Positions 19,013 to 28,297 of a stretch of DNA of 64,000 nucleotides are shown here, piece by piece. The stretch is from assembly GCF_900103665.1 (NCBI RefSeq), contig NZ_FNGY01000010.1:124001-188000 (forward strand), read 5' to 3'. The position numbers and the translations under genes were made by a program. The first letter of the stretch is position 1, and every line of letters starts with the position of its first letter. The notes below the pieces were generated by a model. That model had not been told where the DNA came from and did not search any database. It worked only from the letters and a program-made list of their open reading frames with translations. Source of the DNA: Pedobacter steynii (GTDB lineage Bacteria; Bacteroidota; Bacteroidia; Sphingobacteriales; Sphingobacteriaceae).

Positions 19013-22000
19013 TTAAAATTTAACCTTCAAGTTAAATGCGAAATTTCTAATGCTAGGGTAGGAGCCAAGCTGATAACCCTGAACATTTCCAAAGCTGATG
19101 CCATCTTCAGGATCGGCATTAGGCAGGTTTTTGTGGATGATCCATAAGTTCCTTCCAATTAATGACAAATCCACTCCTTTAATTGGTCCCATTTTCCTGA
19201 CAAGCGATTGAGGGAGACCATATCCGATCACGACCTCTCTCAGCTTCACATAACTTGCATCATAAACAAAGGCTGCGGCCGGAAGTCTCCGGTATCCATA
19301 AGATCCATATTCGTCATTGGGAACCCTTACAGTATTAGGGGAGCCGTCTTCACGGACGCCTGGATTGATGAAACCTCCACCCTCGCTAATTGGCAGACGG
19401 GATTCTTTGCCAAGCTCGTTGAGTCCGGCAGTCTCCTCATACATTCCCGATGAAAGACCATAATATTGATCCAGAGAGAAGACACTGCCCCCTTTACGGA
19501 TGTCAATTAAGAAACTTAAACTCAGATTTTTATATTTGAAGCTGTTGCTGATCCCGCCAATCCATTCCGGATTCATATTTCCGATCACCTCATTTGAAGT
19601 GGCCGACTGCAGGTATCTTCCGTTTGCACCAATCACCTTCTGTCCGGCGGCATTGTAAACAAAATTCCTGCCCCTGATGGTTCCATAAGGCTGATCAAGC
19701 GTAGCATTTACACTCACTCCTCCCTGGAAGTTCGCAATGGCCAGATTGGTAGACTGGTTGCCCGAATCGTCTTTAAACAGGTCCGTCACCTTATTTCTGT
19801 TACGGGTCCAGTTCAGGTTTATTCGCCATTCAAAATCTGAAGTTTTAAACGGTGTGCCATTTAAAGAGAGCTCGATCCCCTGATTGACTACAGAACCGGC
19901 GTTTAAATACTTGGCAGTATAGCCTGTGGCAACAGATACTTTTACCGGTAAAATCTGATCTACTGTTTTAGTGTGGTAGTAAGTGAAGTCAATACCAAGG
20001 CGATTGCTGAGAAAGGAGGCTTCAAGTCCTATCTCTTTACTCTTTGAGCGCTCAGGTTTTAAGTTGGGATTGTTTTTAATGGCGTCAAAAGGCGTCTTTA
20101 ACTGAGGAATGGAAGCTTGTGGCCTGCCATCGAATGGTGTGGCTAAATTATAGGTATCCACCAGTGAATAAATTGGTGCATCCGAACCAACTTCCGCATA
20201 ATTTGCTCTTAGCTTACCAAAAGAAAGCCATTTTTCCTCTTTCAGCAATTGTGAGAACACAAATCCGGCAGAAACAGATGGGTAAAAATAAACGTTATTT
20301 CCTTTTGGCAGTGTAGAAGAGGCATCTCTTCTGATCGTTGCATCTATAGTGTAGGTGTTTTGATAAGCGAAGGTTGCACCCGCAAATATACCTTGCACCT
20401 CTCTTTTTAAATCGAATTCTACGGCTGGTTCCATCGCACTTACAGAGTTGTTCAGGGTGTAAATGCCTGGCAGACTTAAACCTCCGTTGGTGGTTTGATA
20501 AATAGATTGGGTCCGTTGCCGGCGAATGTTTGCTCCCAATAATGCTTTAAAATTTAAATCTTTGCTGATATCCTTGTCTGCCGTGGCTAAGAAATCAATG
20601 TTAGATTCTTTATAGTCCACAAAGTACTTGGAATAAAAAGGAACATCTAAACTTCCTATGGCCTGACGTTCTTCCTGTACTTGCTTATAGGTATCCAGTG
20701 AATAACGGCCCATCAGATTTAACCAGTCGGTCGCCTTATAGTTTAAGTTTACATTGCCCAGGTAGCGGTCCCTGCTATCCGTTTCATAATTTTCATAACG
20801 TGAAAAATATGGATTATCCCAATAAGCTGCTACGGGGTTGTTAAAGGCTTTCCTGTTCCAGGATACATTTTCTTTTCCCACGTAACGGGCTTCAGTTTTA
20901 CTCAGGTTTTTCAGTCTGAAGTAAGCTGCTTTCTGATCCTGTACATCCACGTTGTTTTGCCACCACTGCCTGAAGTTGGTCATTGGATTGTTTACTCCGT
21001 TGCCGTTATATCCTGTACCATATCTGCCGAGCCCGTTTACATTGGAATAATTAACATCTGCTCCGGCGGTAAGTTTATCTGTTATTTTAAAAGTAGAACC
21101 AAAGTTGAAGGTGTTTTTTTCGATGTGAGAATTCGGCAGGATACCTTTTTGATAGTCCCTGTTGTATCCGAGTTTGAACGAGCCTTTATCGTAGCTGTTG
21201 CTGAGCATGATGCTCTGATTGTTGGAAAGTGGTTTTTCAAAAAAGGTGCTTGGATCATTGGCCCCGGCTACCCATGGTTTTGCTTTTCCAAAGTTCGGGG
21301 AGGTCGGGTCAAAGGAATCCCATTGGTACACCATTAGATTTGGATCAAACTTCTGGCCATAGGAAGCATCCTCTGTTAGGGGGGTAACTAAATCCGGTAT
21401 TCCGTCTCCGTTCACATCAATATTGTTGACCAGGTAGTTGGATTCATCTGTTCCATAAAAGGGACCATAACCACCACCATATTTCTTTTGATATTTCGGA
21501 AAGGTGCTTTTATCTACCACAGCGTACCCTAATCCGGTATTAAATGTAATGTTCAATCCTGATTTTCCTTTTTTGGTCGTAATGAGAATCACTCCGTTAC
21601 TACCCCTGGAACCGTATAACGCAGAAGCTGCTGCTCCTTTTAATACAGTAATATTTTCTACGTCATCGGGATTGATATCCGATGCGGGATTGCCATAATC
21701 ATAACCTCCAATTCCGGTTTGTTGTCCGGAGGTATTTAGATTGGTATTTGCGACAGGCACTCCATCTACCACAAACATGGCCTGATTGTCCTGGGTCATG
21801 GACTTAATCCCGCGAATTACGATGTTCGTGGAACCGCCCATGGTATTGTTCTGACGAATCTCCAAGCCGGAAACTTTACCGGACAAACTGCTGCCGAGGT
21901 TTGGAGAACGGTTTTCACTTACTGCGGTACCGTCTAAGCTTTGAGCAGCATAAGCTACCTGGTTCCTGTTCCTCTGGAGACCGAATGCGGTAACGACAAC

Positions 22001-22309
22001 TTCTGAAAGTAGTTTTGAATCAGGGATAAGGGTTACATTGATTACGCTTAGTGATCCAAGGGGGATGATTTGACTAACAAATCCGAGGTAGGAAAATTCA
22101 ACTGATGTACTGCCGGAGGGCACTTTGACACTGTACTTGCCATCGGGGCTGGTCATTGTGCCGCCTGGGGCTCCTTTAAATTTTACAGTTACGCCTGGCA
22201 ATGGGAGACCATCATCTCCTTTTACATTACCAGTAAGGGTTCGATCCTGTGCCTGTGCAGATACTGCAATAAACATCCAGATGAACAAACTCAATACAAG
22301 TTTTTTCAT
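19013..22309 (-). CDS. SusC/RagA-family TonB-dependent outer-membrane transporter
   Basis: A 1098-residue transporter: signal peptide, carboxypeptidase-like regulatory domain (about residues 24-105, ending LSEVVVTAFG), plug domain with the SusC signature ENITVLKGAAASALYGSRG, and a 22-strand barrel to the C-terminus. It imports a ligand handed over by the SusD partner encoded downstream, powered by TonB-ExbBD. The start is set at the ATG 22309; a TTG six bases earlier is less likely. It lacks an adjacent sigma/anti-sigma pair, so its control is not visible locally. Confidence 0.95.
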   Translation of the reverse strand: MKKLVLSLFIWMFIAVSAQAQDRTLTGNVKGDDGLPLPGVTVKFKGAPGGTMTSPDGKYSVKVPSGSTSVEFSYLGFVSQIIPLGSLSVINVTLIPDSKLLSEVVVTAFGLQRNRNQVAYAAQSLDGTAVSENRSPNLGSSLSGKVSGLEIRQNNTMGGSTNIVIRGIKSMTQDNQAMFVVDGVPVANTNLNTSGQQTGIGGYDYGNPASDINPDDVENITVLKGAAASALYGSRGSNGVILITTKKGKSGLNITFNTGLGYAVVDKSTFPKYQKKYGGGYGPFYGTDESNYLVNNIDVNGDGIPDLVTPLTEDASYGQKFDPNLMVYQWDSFDPTSPNFGKAKPWVAGANDPSTFFEKPLSNNQSIMLSNSYDKGSFKLGYNRDYQKGILPNSHIEKNTFNFGSTFKITDKLTAGADVNYSNVNGLGRYGTGYNGNGVNNPMTNFRQWWQNNVDVQDQKAAYFRLKNLSKTEARYVGKENVSWNRKAFNNPVAAYWDNPYFSRYENYETDSRDRYLGNVNLNYKATDWLNLMGRYSLDTYKQVQEERQAIGSLDVPFYSKYFVDYKESNIDFLATADKDISKDLNFKALLGANIRRQRTQSIYQTTNGGLSLPGIYTLNNSVSAMEPAVEFDLKREVQGIFAGATFAYQNTYTIDATIRRDASSTLPKGNNVYFYPSVSAGFVFSQLLKEEKWLSFGKLRANYAEVGSDAPIYSLVDTYNLATPFDGRPQASIPQLKTPFDAIKNNPNLKPERSKSKEIGLEASFLSNRLGIDFTYYHTKTVDQILPVKVSVATGYTAKYLNAGSVVNQGIELSLNGTPFKTSDFEWRINLNWTRNRNKVTDLFKDDSGNQSTNLAIANFQGGVSVNATLDQPYGTIRGRNFVYNAAGQKVIGANGRYLQSATSNEVIGNMNPEWIGGISNSFKYKNLSLSFLIDIRKGGSVFSLDQYYGLSSGMYEETAGLNELGKESRLPISEGGGFINPGVREDGSPNTVRVPNDEYGSYGYRRLPAAAFVYDASYVKLREVVIGYGLPQSLVRKMGPIKGVDLSLIGRNLWIIHKNLPNADPEDGISFGNVQGYQLGSYPSIRNFAFNLKVKF

Positions 22310-22578
22310 AAACAATAAGGTTAGGGTTAGTTAATAGCAAGCCGGATAAACATGATTAGATTCATCTGGCCATGATTAAATTTAATGAATAATATATTTA
22401 ATCAATGAATATTTTTATATAAAAATAGAAATTGTACGAATTATGTTCAATAATTGTTTTTTATATAAAATAATAATTATATTGCTTTAAGATTGTTTCA
22501 ATAGGACCTTCTTGAGATTTACGGAGTCATTGCAGATGACAATGTTGTTTATTCTGATAAGGACAGGATTTTCGACAC
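22310..22578. other. Intergenic promoter region of the SusC/SusD operon
   Basis: About 270 AT-rich bases without a credible gene. On the minus strand a candidate promoter reads TTG (22405-22403), an 18-base spacer and TAAATTTA (22384-22377), one base off the TAnnTTTG consensus and about 70 bases before the susC ATG. The motif CATGATTA occurs twice between 22350 and 22380. I see no RNA gene here. Confidence 0.4.
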
Positions 22579-22616
22579 AAAAAAGCCTCCTGAATATATA
22601 TTCAGGAGGCTTTTTT
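22579..22616 (-). terminator. Bidirectional terminator after secG
   Basis: A perfect palindrome (AAAAGCCTCCTGAAT, ATAT loop region, ATTCAGGAGGCTTTT) with A-run before and T-run after, 18 bases past the secG stop on the minus strand. Confidence 0.92.
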
Positions 22617-22633
22617 GTATTGGTGTAAAAAGC

Positions 22634-22993
22634 TTATTTCTTCGTGCTGTCTCCTGCTGCAGGAGTTGCTGTAGCAGGTGCCTGACCAGCAGGTGCAGTT
22701 GTTCCAAGTGGTGATGGAGTAGGGATCTTATCCAGGTGTTCCTGAATTTTAGAATCTACTGCTGAAGCAGAACCACCGGATTTTGCAATGGTAGTGATTG
22801 ATAAAGTAAGCACTACGATTAATGCTAATAATACCCAAGTACCTTTTTCAAGAACGTCACCAGTACGTTGAACGCCAAACATGTTGCTGCCTGATCCGCC
22901 TGTTGCAAGGCCACCACCTTTAGGATTTTGTATCAAAACAAATAGCGCTAAGGCGATGCAGACAATGATTAATAAAATAATTAAAAAAAGCAT
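22634..22993 (-). CDS. secG: Preprotein translocase subunit SecG
   Basis: A 119-residue inner-membrane subunit of the SecYEG channel. It has two transmembrane helices separated by the family motif NPKGGGLATGGSGSNMFG, followed by an alanine/proline-rich cytoplasmic tail somewhat longer than usual, as is common in Bacteroidota. It is the last gene of the miaB-to-secG run, 14 bases after the hypothetical gene. Confidence 0.96.
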   Translation of the reverse strand: MLFLIILLIIVCIALALFVLIQNPKGGGLATGGSGSNMFGVQRTGDVLEKGTWVLLALIVVLTLSITTIAKSGGSASAVDSKIQEHLDKIPTPSPLGTTAPAGQAPATATPAAGDSTKK

Positions 22994-23007
22994 AATAGGT
23001 TATATGG

Positions 23008-24093
23008 TTAAATTTTCTTTTCTATGGATTGGATAAGGTCGGCAAAGTAACGGCTTTTTTCTGGAAACTTCAAACTTAATTTTTCATAAGTCTCTATGGC
23101 CTTGTCATAAAGCATTTGCTCAATATAGATCTTTGCCAGTGTTTCAGATACAAGGTCATTATGGTCTTCTGCACTCTTTTTTGCCTTATTCTCTGTATTG
23201 ATCTGCTCTGCATTCGGAGGGCTGATCTGTGGGTCATTTTTCAGGAAACTCTCTATAATGTCAGTTCCCTTGTGTGCATTCCGTAAACCGGAAGGGTTGT
23301 AGTCACTTTCTCCTGCCTCTGTAAAAGGGCTCTGAAGGTGAAAAATGTGTTCTACATATTGCTGTTGTAATTCATTTGGCGTTCCTGTCTGAACCGCAGG
23401 CTCCTTTTTAAGCGTAACATATGGCTGGAAGATCTGCTGATATTCTTTTCTTGTTTTATGTAACCACCAGAGAAAGGTATAAGGCAACTGGTCATCATCA
23501 TATTTACTGATCACCACCGGCTCTTCCTTTTGCTCAGCATCCTGTATTTGTTCCAGGCCCGTGCTTGCTGCTGGTAATTCTTCTGGTGCAGGCTCCGGAC
23601 TAAAATTCTCCTGGAAAGCAAAGAAGTCTGTAGATACAATGTTCTCCAGCACAAAATCATCCGCTACTTTTTCCTGATCGGAGAGACTTTCTGAAGTGGG
23701 GATGGCATCGTCTTCGGGTGTATCTATCACATAAACATCGTCAGATTCCGAAGGAACTTCATCAAGCACAGCTTCGTCCAATGTTTCCGGCTGATTACTC
23801 AGCTGATCAAAAGCCGGTGAAAAAACAATATTAAATGCGGTCTCTACCAGGTAATCTGGTTCGTAAAGAAAGTTGTGCAGCAACTGTCCATTGGTGTACA
23901 AAGCAGCAGTAGCCAGATAGCTGTTCTTTTCTGTATCTCCTGAGCTCGCCTTCGCAAGTAAAAGATGCAATGGCTGGAAATAAGGATACGATGATACCAG
24001 GTCTTGCAGCATAGGCGCATGTTCGGATCTTACCTTTTCCGGTTCCGCTAATAATACTGCCAGTTCTTGTCTAATGTCTATTTCCTGCTCCAC
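23008..24093 (-). CDS. Conserved hypothetical protein with C-terminal TPR-like helices
   Basis: A 361-residue cytoplasmic protein with no signal peptide, starting at a GTG codon 24 bases after the lptE stop. The N-terminal helical third (PYFQPLHLLLAKAS) is followed by a long acidic low-complexity middle. The C-terminus has a TPR-like helix pair (SETLAKIYIEQMLYDKAIETY). I do not recognise a function. The position between lptE and secG suggests a role near the envelope, but this is context only. Confidence 0.8.
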   Translation of the reverse strand: MEQEIDIRQELAVLLAEPEKVRSEHAPMLQDLVSSYPYFQPLHLLLAKASSGDTEKNSYLATAALYTNGQLLHNFLYEPDYLVETAFNIVFSPAFDQLSNQPETLDEAVLDEVPSESDDVYVIDTPEDDAIPTSESLSDQEKVADDFVLENIVSTDFFAFQENFSPEPAPEELPAASTGLEQIQDAEQKEEPVVISKYDDDQLPYTFLWWLHKTRKEYQQIFQPYVTLKKEPAVQTGTPNELQQQYVEHIFHLQSPFTEAGESDYNPSGLRNAHKGTDIIESFLKNDPQISPPNAEQINTENKAKKSAEDHNDLVSETLAKIYIEQMLYDKAIETYEKLSLKFPEKSRYFADLIQSIEKKI

Positions 24094-24117
24094 GTCGCTA
24101 AGTTAACAATTGAAATC

Positions 24118-24630
24118 TCAATTCCAATCTGCAAATGCACGGTTAAAAATATCCTCTGTGAGGAAAGTAAGGACCTGGTCTATCAGGCCTTGTTCCTGAG
24201 CCTGGAAGCTTTGTCCGCTTGCCGGGAAATCTATATGTCGCTCAAAGGTTTGTTCGAAACTCATTTTTGGGTTCAGGTTATTCGTGTATTTCACGCTTAC
24301 AGAGATGCTCATCCTGTTGGTTCCACTTGCTGCCACTCCGCGTTTATTCGCATCCTGCATGGTCGTTGGCCGGATGTCATAATTCGTAATGGTTCCGGAG
24401 AAAATACCATGGGCCTCATTGGTGGTCATATTCAGACTGGTCTGGTTACGAATCACGTTCCTTAAATTTTCAGTAAACTTACTGGACATATTAGGAACTA
24501 CCAGTGGCGCATTGTTTTCAAAAAAGGTAACATTAACCGTTTTCATCTCTGCGGGAATAGAGGCACCATTAAACTTAATGGAACAGGAACTGAAGAGTGC
24601 AATGATTAAAAGGAAATATAATTTTTTCAT
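24118..24630 (-). CDS. lptE: LptE-family LPS-assembly lipoprotein
   Basis: A 170-residue lipoprotein with lipobox LFSSC (Cys16), followed by the LptE-like domain (FNGASIPAEMKTVNVTFFEN). In the outer membrane it would plug and stabilise LptD, the channel that inserts lipopolysaccharide. It lies 11 bases after the sigma-54 activator stop, in the same transcript. Sequence conservation of LptE is low, so the call rests on length, lipobox, the N-terminal motif and the well-known miaB-activator-lptE order in Bacteroidota. Confidence 0.88.
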   Translation of the reverse strand: MKKLYFLLIIALFSSCSIKFNGASIPAEMKTVNVTFFENNAPLVVPNMSSKFTENLRNVIRNQTSLNMTTNEAHGIFSGTITNYDIRPTTMQDANKRGVAASGTNRMSISVSVKYTNNLNPKMSFEQTFERHIDFPASGQSFQAQEQGLIDQVLTFLTEDIFNRAFADWN

Positions 24631-24641
24631 TATTAACCTGC

Positions 24642-25871
24642 CTAGTTTAAATTGAGTTCTTTAATTTTTCTATATAAAGTGCGTTCAGAAATACCAAGTT
24701 CCTGTGCTGCAAATTTACGTTTCCCCTTGTGTTTCTTCAAGGCCTTTTTGATCAGGTCCGATTCTTTATCGATGAGTGATAGCGATTCTTCCACTTCTTC
24801 GGCTTCCTGGGTATAGTTATAATCTACCGGTGCATTTTGAACCGGCTTTTTGATGGTAAATGTAGGCTCATTAATCGTCTGGTCTACTTCCTGATAAAGC
24901 TGGTTGATGTAATGAGGATTGTCTGCAATGATATGGGAGGTGTTTCCTCCGCTTTGAATAATCTCTGCGACTAGTTTCTTGAGCTCCATCATGTCCTTTT
25001 TCATGTCAAACAGCACCTTGTAAAGAATGTCCCTTTCGGTATAATCTTCCTTATTGCTGCCATTGATGGCCATGGGCAGGTTGCTGCCACTCTCGTTTGG
25101 AATATAATTCAGCAATGCAGCAGGGGTTACATTTCGTTCTTTCTCCAATACACAGATTTGCTCTGCAATATTTTTCAGCTGTCTTACATTTCCCGGCCAG
25201 CTGTAGTTGCTGAGTAATTGAATGGCTTCCGGCTCCAGCTGAATGCCTGGACTTCTGTACTTATCACTGAAATCGGCCGAAAATTTCCGGAATAATAAAT
25301 AGATGTCTTCCTTCCGTTCATGCAGCGCAGGAATGCGTAGGGGAACCGTATTTAACCGGTAATATAAATCTTCCCGGAATTTTCCCGACTTCACCCGGTT
25401 ATACACATCCACATTTGTAGCGGCAATAATCCGCACATCCGTTTTTTGTACCTTGGAAGAACCTACACGTAAATATTCACCACTCTCCAGAATCCTCAGC
25501 AAACGCGCCTGAGTACCCAAAGGCAATTCTGCAACCTCATCTAAAAAGATGGTTCCGCCGTTAGCCACCTCAAAATAACCTTTGCGGGCTTCATGAGCTC
25601 CTGTAAAAGAGCCCTTTTCATGTCCGAATAATTCAGAATCTATCGTTCCTTCGGGGATTGCGCCACAGTTTACGGCGATAAAAGCACCGTGTTTACGGGT
25701 ACTCATCTGATGAATGATATGAGAGAAAACTTCTTTACCACTACCGCTTTCTCCGGTAATTAAAACCGACATGTCGGTAGGTGCAACTTGTCTGGCGATA
25801 TCTATTGCCCGGTTCAGCAGCGGAGAGCCACCTATGATCCCGAACCGGTTTTTAATGTCTTGTATGTCCAA
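24642..25871 (-). CDS. Sigma-54-dependent transcriptional activator (no receiver domain)
   Basis: A 409-residue enhancer-binding protein. The AAA+ domain starts almost at the N-terminus with Walker A GESGSGKE (40-47) and the sigma-54 contact loop GSFTGA (87-92). A linker of about 100 residues and a Fis-type helix-turn-helix (KFAAQELGISERTLYRKIKEL) complete it. There is no receiver, GAF or PAS domain, so activity is probably set by abundance or by a partner protein. It lies between miaB and lptE, 18 bases after miaB. Confidence 0.95.
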   Translation of the reverse strand: MDIQDIKNRFGIIGGSPLLNRAIDIARQVAPTDMSVLITGESGSGKEVFSHIIHQMSTRKHGAFIAVNCGAIPEGTIDSELFGHEKGSFTGAHEARKGYFEVANGGTIFLDEVAELPLGTQARLLRILESGEYLRVGSSKVQKTDVRIIAATNVDVYNRVKSGKFREDLYYRLNTVPLRIPALHERKEDIYLLFRKFSADFSDKYRSPGIQLEPEAIQLLSNYSWPGNVRQLKNIAEQICVLEKERNVTPAALLNYIPNESGSNLPMAINGSNKEDYTERDILYKVLFDMKKDMMELKKLVAEIIQSGGNTSHIIADNPHYINQLYQEVDQTINEPTFTIKKPVQNAPVDYNYTQEAEEVEESLSLIDKESDLIKKALKKHKGKRKFAAQELGISERTLYRKIKELNLN

Positions 25872-25889
25872 AGTAATTTGTTTTTTTAA

Positions 25890-27338
25890 TTAAACAATTT
25901 CGGGTACTTCAACTGCAATTGTTCCTAATAAAGTTGCCGATGTACAACGGTCTATATGAACATTCACATACTGACCCGCCTTAACTCCTGCTGTCGCAGG
26001 AAAAACAACCATTGCATTCTGATCATTTCTTCCACAAAGGTCCTTGTCGGATTTTTTGGAAGTACCCTCCACTAAAATCCTAACAGTTTTTCCTACGAAT
26101 TGTTGTAGGCGGAACAAAGAAGTTTCCTGTTGTTTAAGTAATATTTCTGCTAACCTGCGTTTTTTTACTTCCTCCGGGACATCATCTTCCAGCTTTCTCG
26201 CTGCAAGTGTTCCTGGTCTTTCTGAATAACTAAAGGTAAATGCAAAATCATAACCTACATAATCCATCATGGTCAGCGTTTCCTGATGCTCTTCCTCTGT
26301 TTCTGTACAGAAGCCGGCAATAATATCAGATGAAATGGCACAACCTGGAATAATGCGTCTGATGGCATCAATCCTGTTGATGTACCATTCACGGGTATAA
26401 GTTCTGTTCATTAATTCCAGTACCCTGCTGCTTCCGGATTGTACGGGCAGGTGAATGTAATTACAGATGTTATCGTATTTGGCGATGGCATATAATACCT
26501 CGTCAGTAATATCTTTGGGATGTGAGGTCGAAAACCTGATTCTTAAATCAGAACTGATCAGTGCAACTTTTTCCAATAACTGGGCAAAATTAACTTCGAT
26601 CTCCGCACTTTCTTCAGCATCCGGACCTTTCCACTTATAGGAATCTACATTTTGGCCTAGTAAAGTGACCTCTTTGTAGCCCTTATCGAATAAGTCCTGT
26701 GCTTCCGCCAGAATAGAATGTGGATCCCTGCTTCGTTCACGCCCTCTGGTAAAAGGAACAACGCAAAACGAACACATGTTATCGCAACCACGCATGATAG
26801 AAATAAATGCAGTAATGCCATTTCCGTTCAGCCTTACCGGGCTAATATCCGCATAAGTCTCCTCGCGTGACAATAAAACGTTGATGGCTTTATGTCCATC
26901 TTCTACCTGACTGATCAGCTGAGGAAGGTCACGGTAGGCATCAGGGCCAACCACCATATCCACTAACTTCTCTTCTTCCAGGAATTTAGATTTCAACCGT
27001 TCAGCCATACAGCCTAAAACACCAACCACCAATTTGGGATTCCTGCGTTTTTCAGCACCGAACTGAGACAGACGGTTACGTACGCGCTGTTCGGCATTTT
27101 CACGGATAGAACAAGTATTGATAAACACCACATCAGCTTCATGATAGTCTCCTGTAGTCTCAAATCCCTGATCCTTTAAGATCGAGGCCACAATCTCACT
27201 ATCTGCAAAATTCATTTGACACCCGTAGCTCTCAATATATAGCTTTCGTCCATTGCGTACCTCTGGGGCATCAATCACTAAAGCTTCGCCCTGGCGCTCC
27301 TCATCGTGTGTCTTATCTGTTAGCTGTAAATCAATCAT
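25890..27338 (-). CDS. miaB: tRNA-2-methylthio-N6-dimethylallyladenosine synthase MiaB
   Basis: A radical-SAM methylthiotransferase that adds the 2-methylthio group to i6A37 in tRNAs. Its 482 residues include the N-terminal UPF0004 domain with cluster cysteines 40, 76 and 110, the radical SAM motif CDNMCSFC (185, 189, 192), and a C-terminal TRAM domain. All catalytic cysteines are present. It is the first gene of the miaB-to-secG operon. Confidence 0.98.
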   Translation of the reverse strand: MIDLQLTDKTHDEERQGEALVIDAPEVRNGRKLYIESYGCQMNFADSEIVASILKDQGFETTGDYHEADVVFINTCSIRENAEQRVRNRLSQFGAEKRRNPKLVVGVLGCMAERLKSKFLEEEKLVDMVVGPDAYRDLPQLISQVEDGHKAINVLLSREETYADISPVRLNGNGITAFISIMRGCDNMCSFCVVPFTRGRERSRDPHSILAEAQDLFDKGYKEVTLLGQNVDSYKWKGPDAEESAEIEVNFAQLLEKVALISSDLRIRFSTSHPKDITDEVLYAIAKYDNICNYIHLPVQSGSSRVLELMNRTYTREWYINRIDAIRRIIPGCAISSDIIAGFCTETEEEHQETLTMMDYVGYDFAFTFSYSERPGTLAARKLEDDVPEEVKKRRLAEILLKQQETSLFRLQQFVGKTVRILVEGTSKKSDKDLCGRNDQNAMVVFPATAGVKAGQYVNVHIDRCTSATLLGTIAVEVPEIV

Positions 27339-27363
27339 AAATGGTTAACATTTTTCTGGGCTT

Positions 27364-27396
27364 CAAAAATACACATTTATATTTATAAATGACAAA
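27364..27396 (-). promoter_or_regulatory. Candidate promoter of the miaB operon
   Basis: On the minus strand TTTG (27396-27393), a 21-base spacer and TATTTTTG (27371-27364) match the Bacteroidota -33/-7 pattern TTTG...TAnnTTTG, with the spacer two bases longer than usual. Predicted transcription would start about 20 bases before the miaB ATG. Confidence 0.5.
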
Positions 27397-27496
27397 GTGG
27401 CAGAAGGTTTAAGCCCGAAAATAAATCTATACAGCATATAGGACCTTTTTAGTAAGTCATTGTCTTTAGAGACAAACGAAGCTAATTAATTCATAT

Positions 27497-28297
27497 ATGT
27501 TCAAAAATCTGTTCGTAAAACGCCGCGAAAACCAATATGGCTGGTTCGGTAATTATTCTTCCTGGGCGGAAGTTACGGGAAAGGCCGACGGCTATGATGC
27601 AGATGTGATTCTGGAAAGAACAAAAAACGCAATTTTAAAAGTCAAAAACGGAGAAGCTGTTTATGAAAGAGACTCCGTAGTCTTCGATAAAAAAGAATAC
27701 CCTTTTCCTTTGATTACCTTCCTTTTGCGCAGTGCTGCTGTAAGTAAAAGACCAATCAATATCATTGATTTTGGAGGTTCATTGGGGAGTACCTATTACC
27801 AGGTTAAAGAATTCTTAACTCCTGAAGTCTGTGCCAGCTGGAATGTCGTAGAGCAAAAGCATTACGTGGAATGTGGAAAGTCATACTTTGAAGATGGAAC
27901 ATTAAAATTCTATGAAACTATAGATGGCTGCCTTGCAGAGAAAGCAATCGATCTGGTGATTTTATCGGGAAGTGTCCAGTACCTGGAAAAACCACATGAT
28001 TTTTTAGAAGAACTGGCCCGCTATAATTTTAAGTTTCTGTTGTTTGATCGTACCGCTTTTCATTATGGGGAGGAAGACCGGTTAACCCTGCAAAAGGTTC
28101 CTCCTGAAATTTATCCTGCTTCTTATCCATCCTGGTTTTTTAATGAAATAAACTTCTTAAACCATTTTTCTCCGCAATATCAGATGATGGCAGAATTCAC
28201 CTCCTATGTTAAAGGAGAAGAAACAATGCTGATTGATGAGATTCAATCAGGTTACGATAAAGGCTTTTACCTAATTAATATTTCAGAACATGCTTAA
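27497..28297 (+). CDS. Putative methyltransferase, TIGR04325 family
   Basis: A 266-residue protein with the family opening (NQYGWFGNYSSWAEV) and a SAM-binding-like motif IDFGGSLGSTYYQ near residue 95. The TIGR04325 family occurs in glycan or capsule biosynthesis clusters. Its 3' end overlaps the following glycosyltransferase by 8 bases, so both are translated together and probably modify the same surface polysaccharide. The acceptor is unknown. Confidence 0.85.
   Translation: MFKNLFVKRRENQYGWFGNYSSWAEVTGKADGYDADVILERTKNAILKVKNGEAVYERDSVVFDKKEYPFPLITFLLRSAAVSKRPINIIDFGGSLGSTYYQVKEFLTPEVCASWNVVEQKHYVECGKSYFEDGTLKFYETIDGCLAEKAIDLVILSGSVQYLEKPHDFLEELARYNFKFLLFDRTAFHYGEEDRLTLQKVPPEIYPASYPSWFFNEINFLNHFSPQYQMMAEFTSYVKGEETMLIDEIQSGYDKGFYLINISEHA

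Noticed and set aside
22230..22260. A tRNA-like GGTTCGATCC box
   Set aside because: It lies inside the signal-peptide region of the SusC-like gene and no cloverleaf can be drawn around it.
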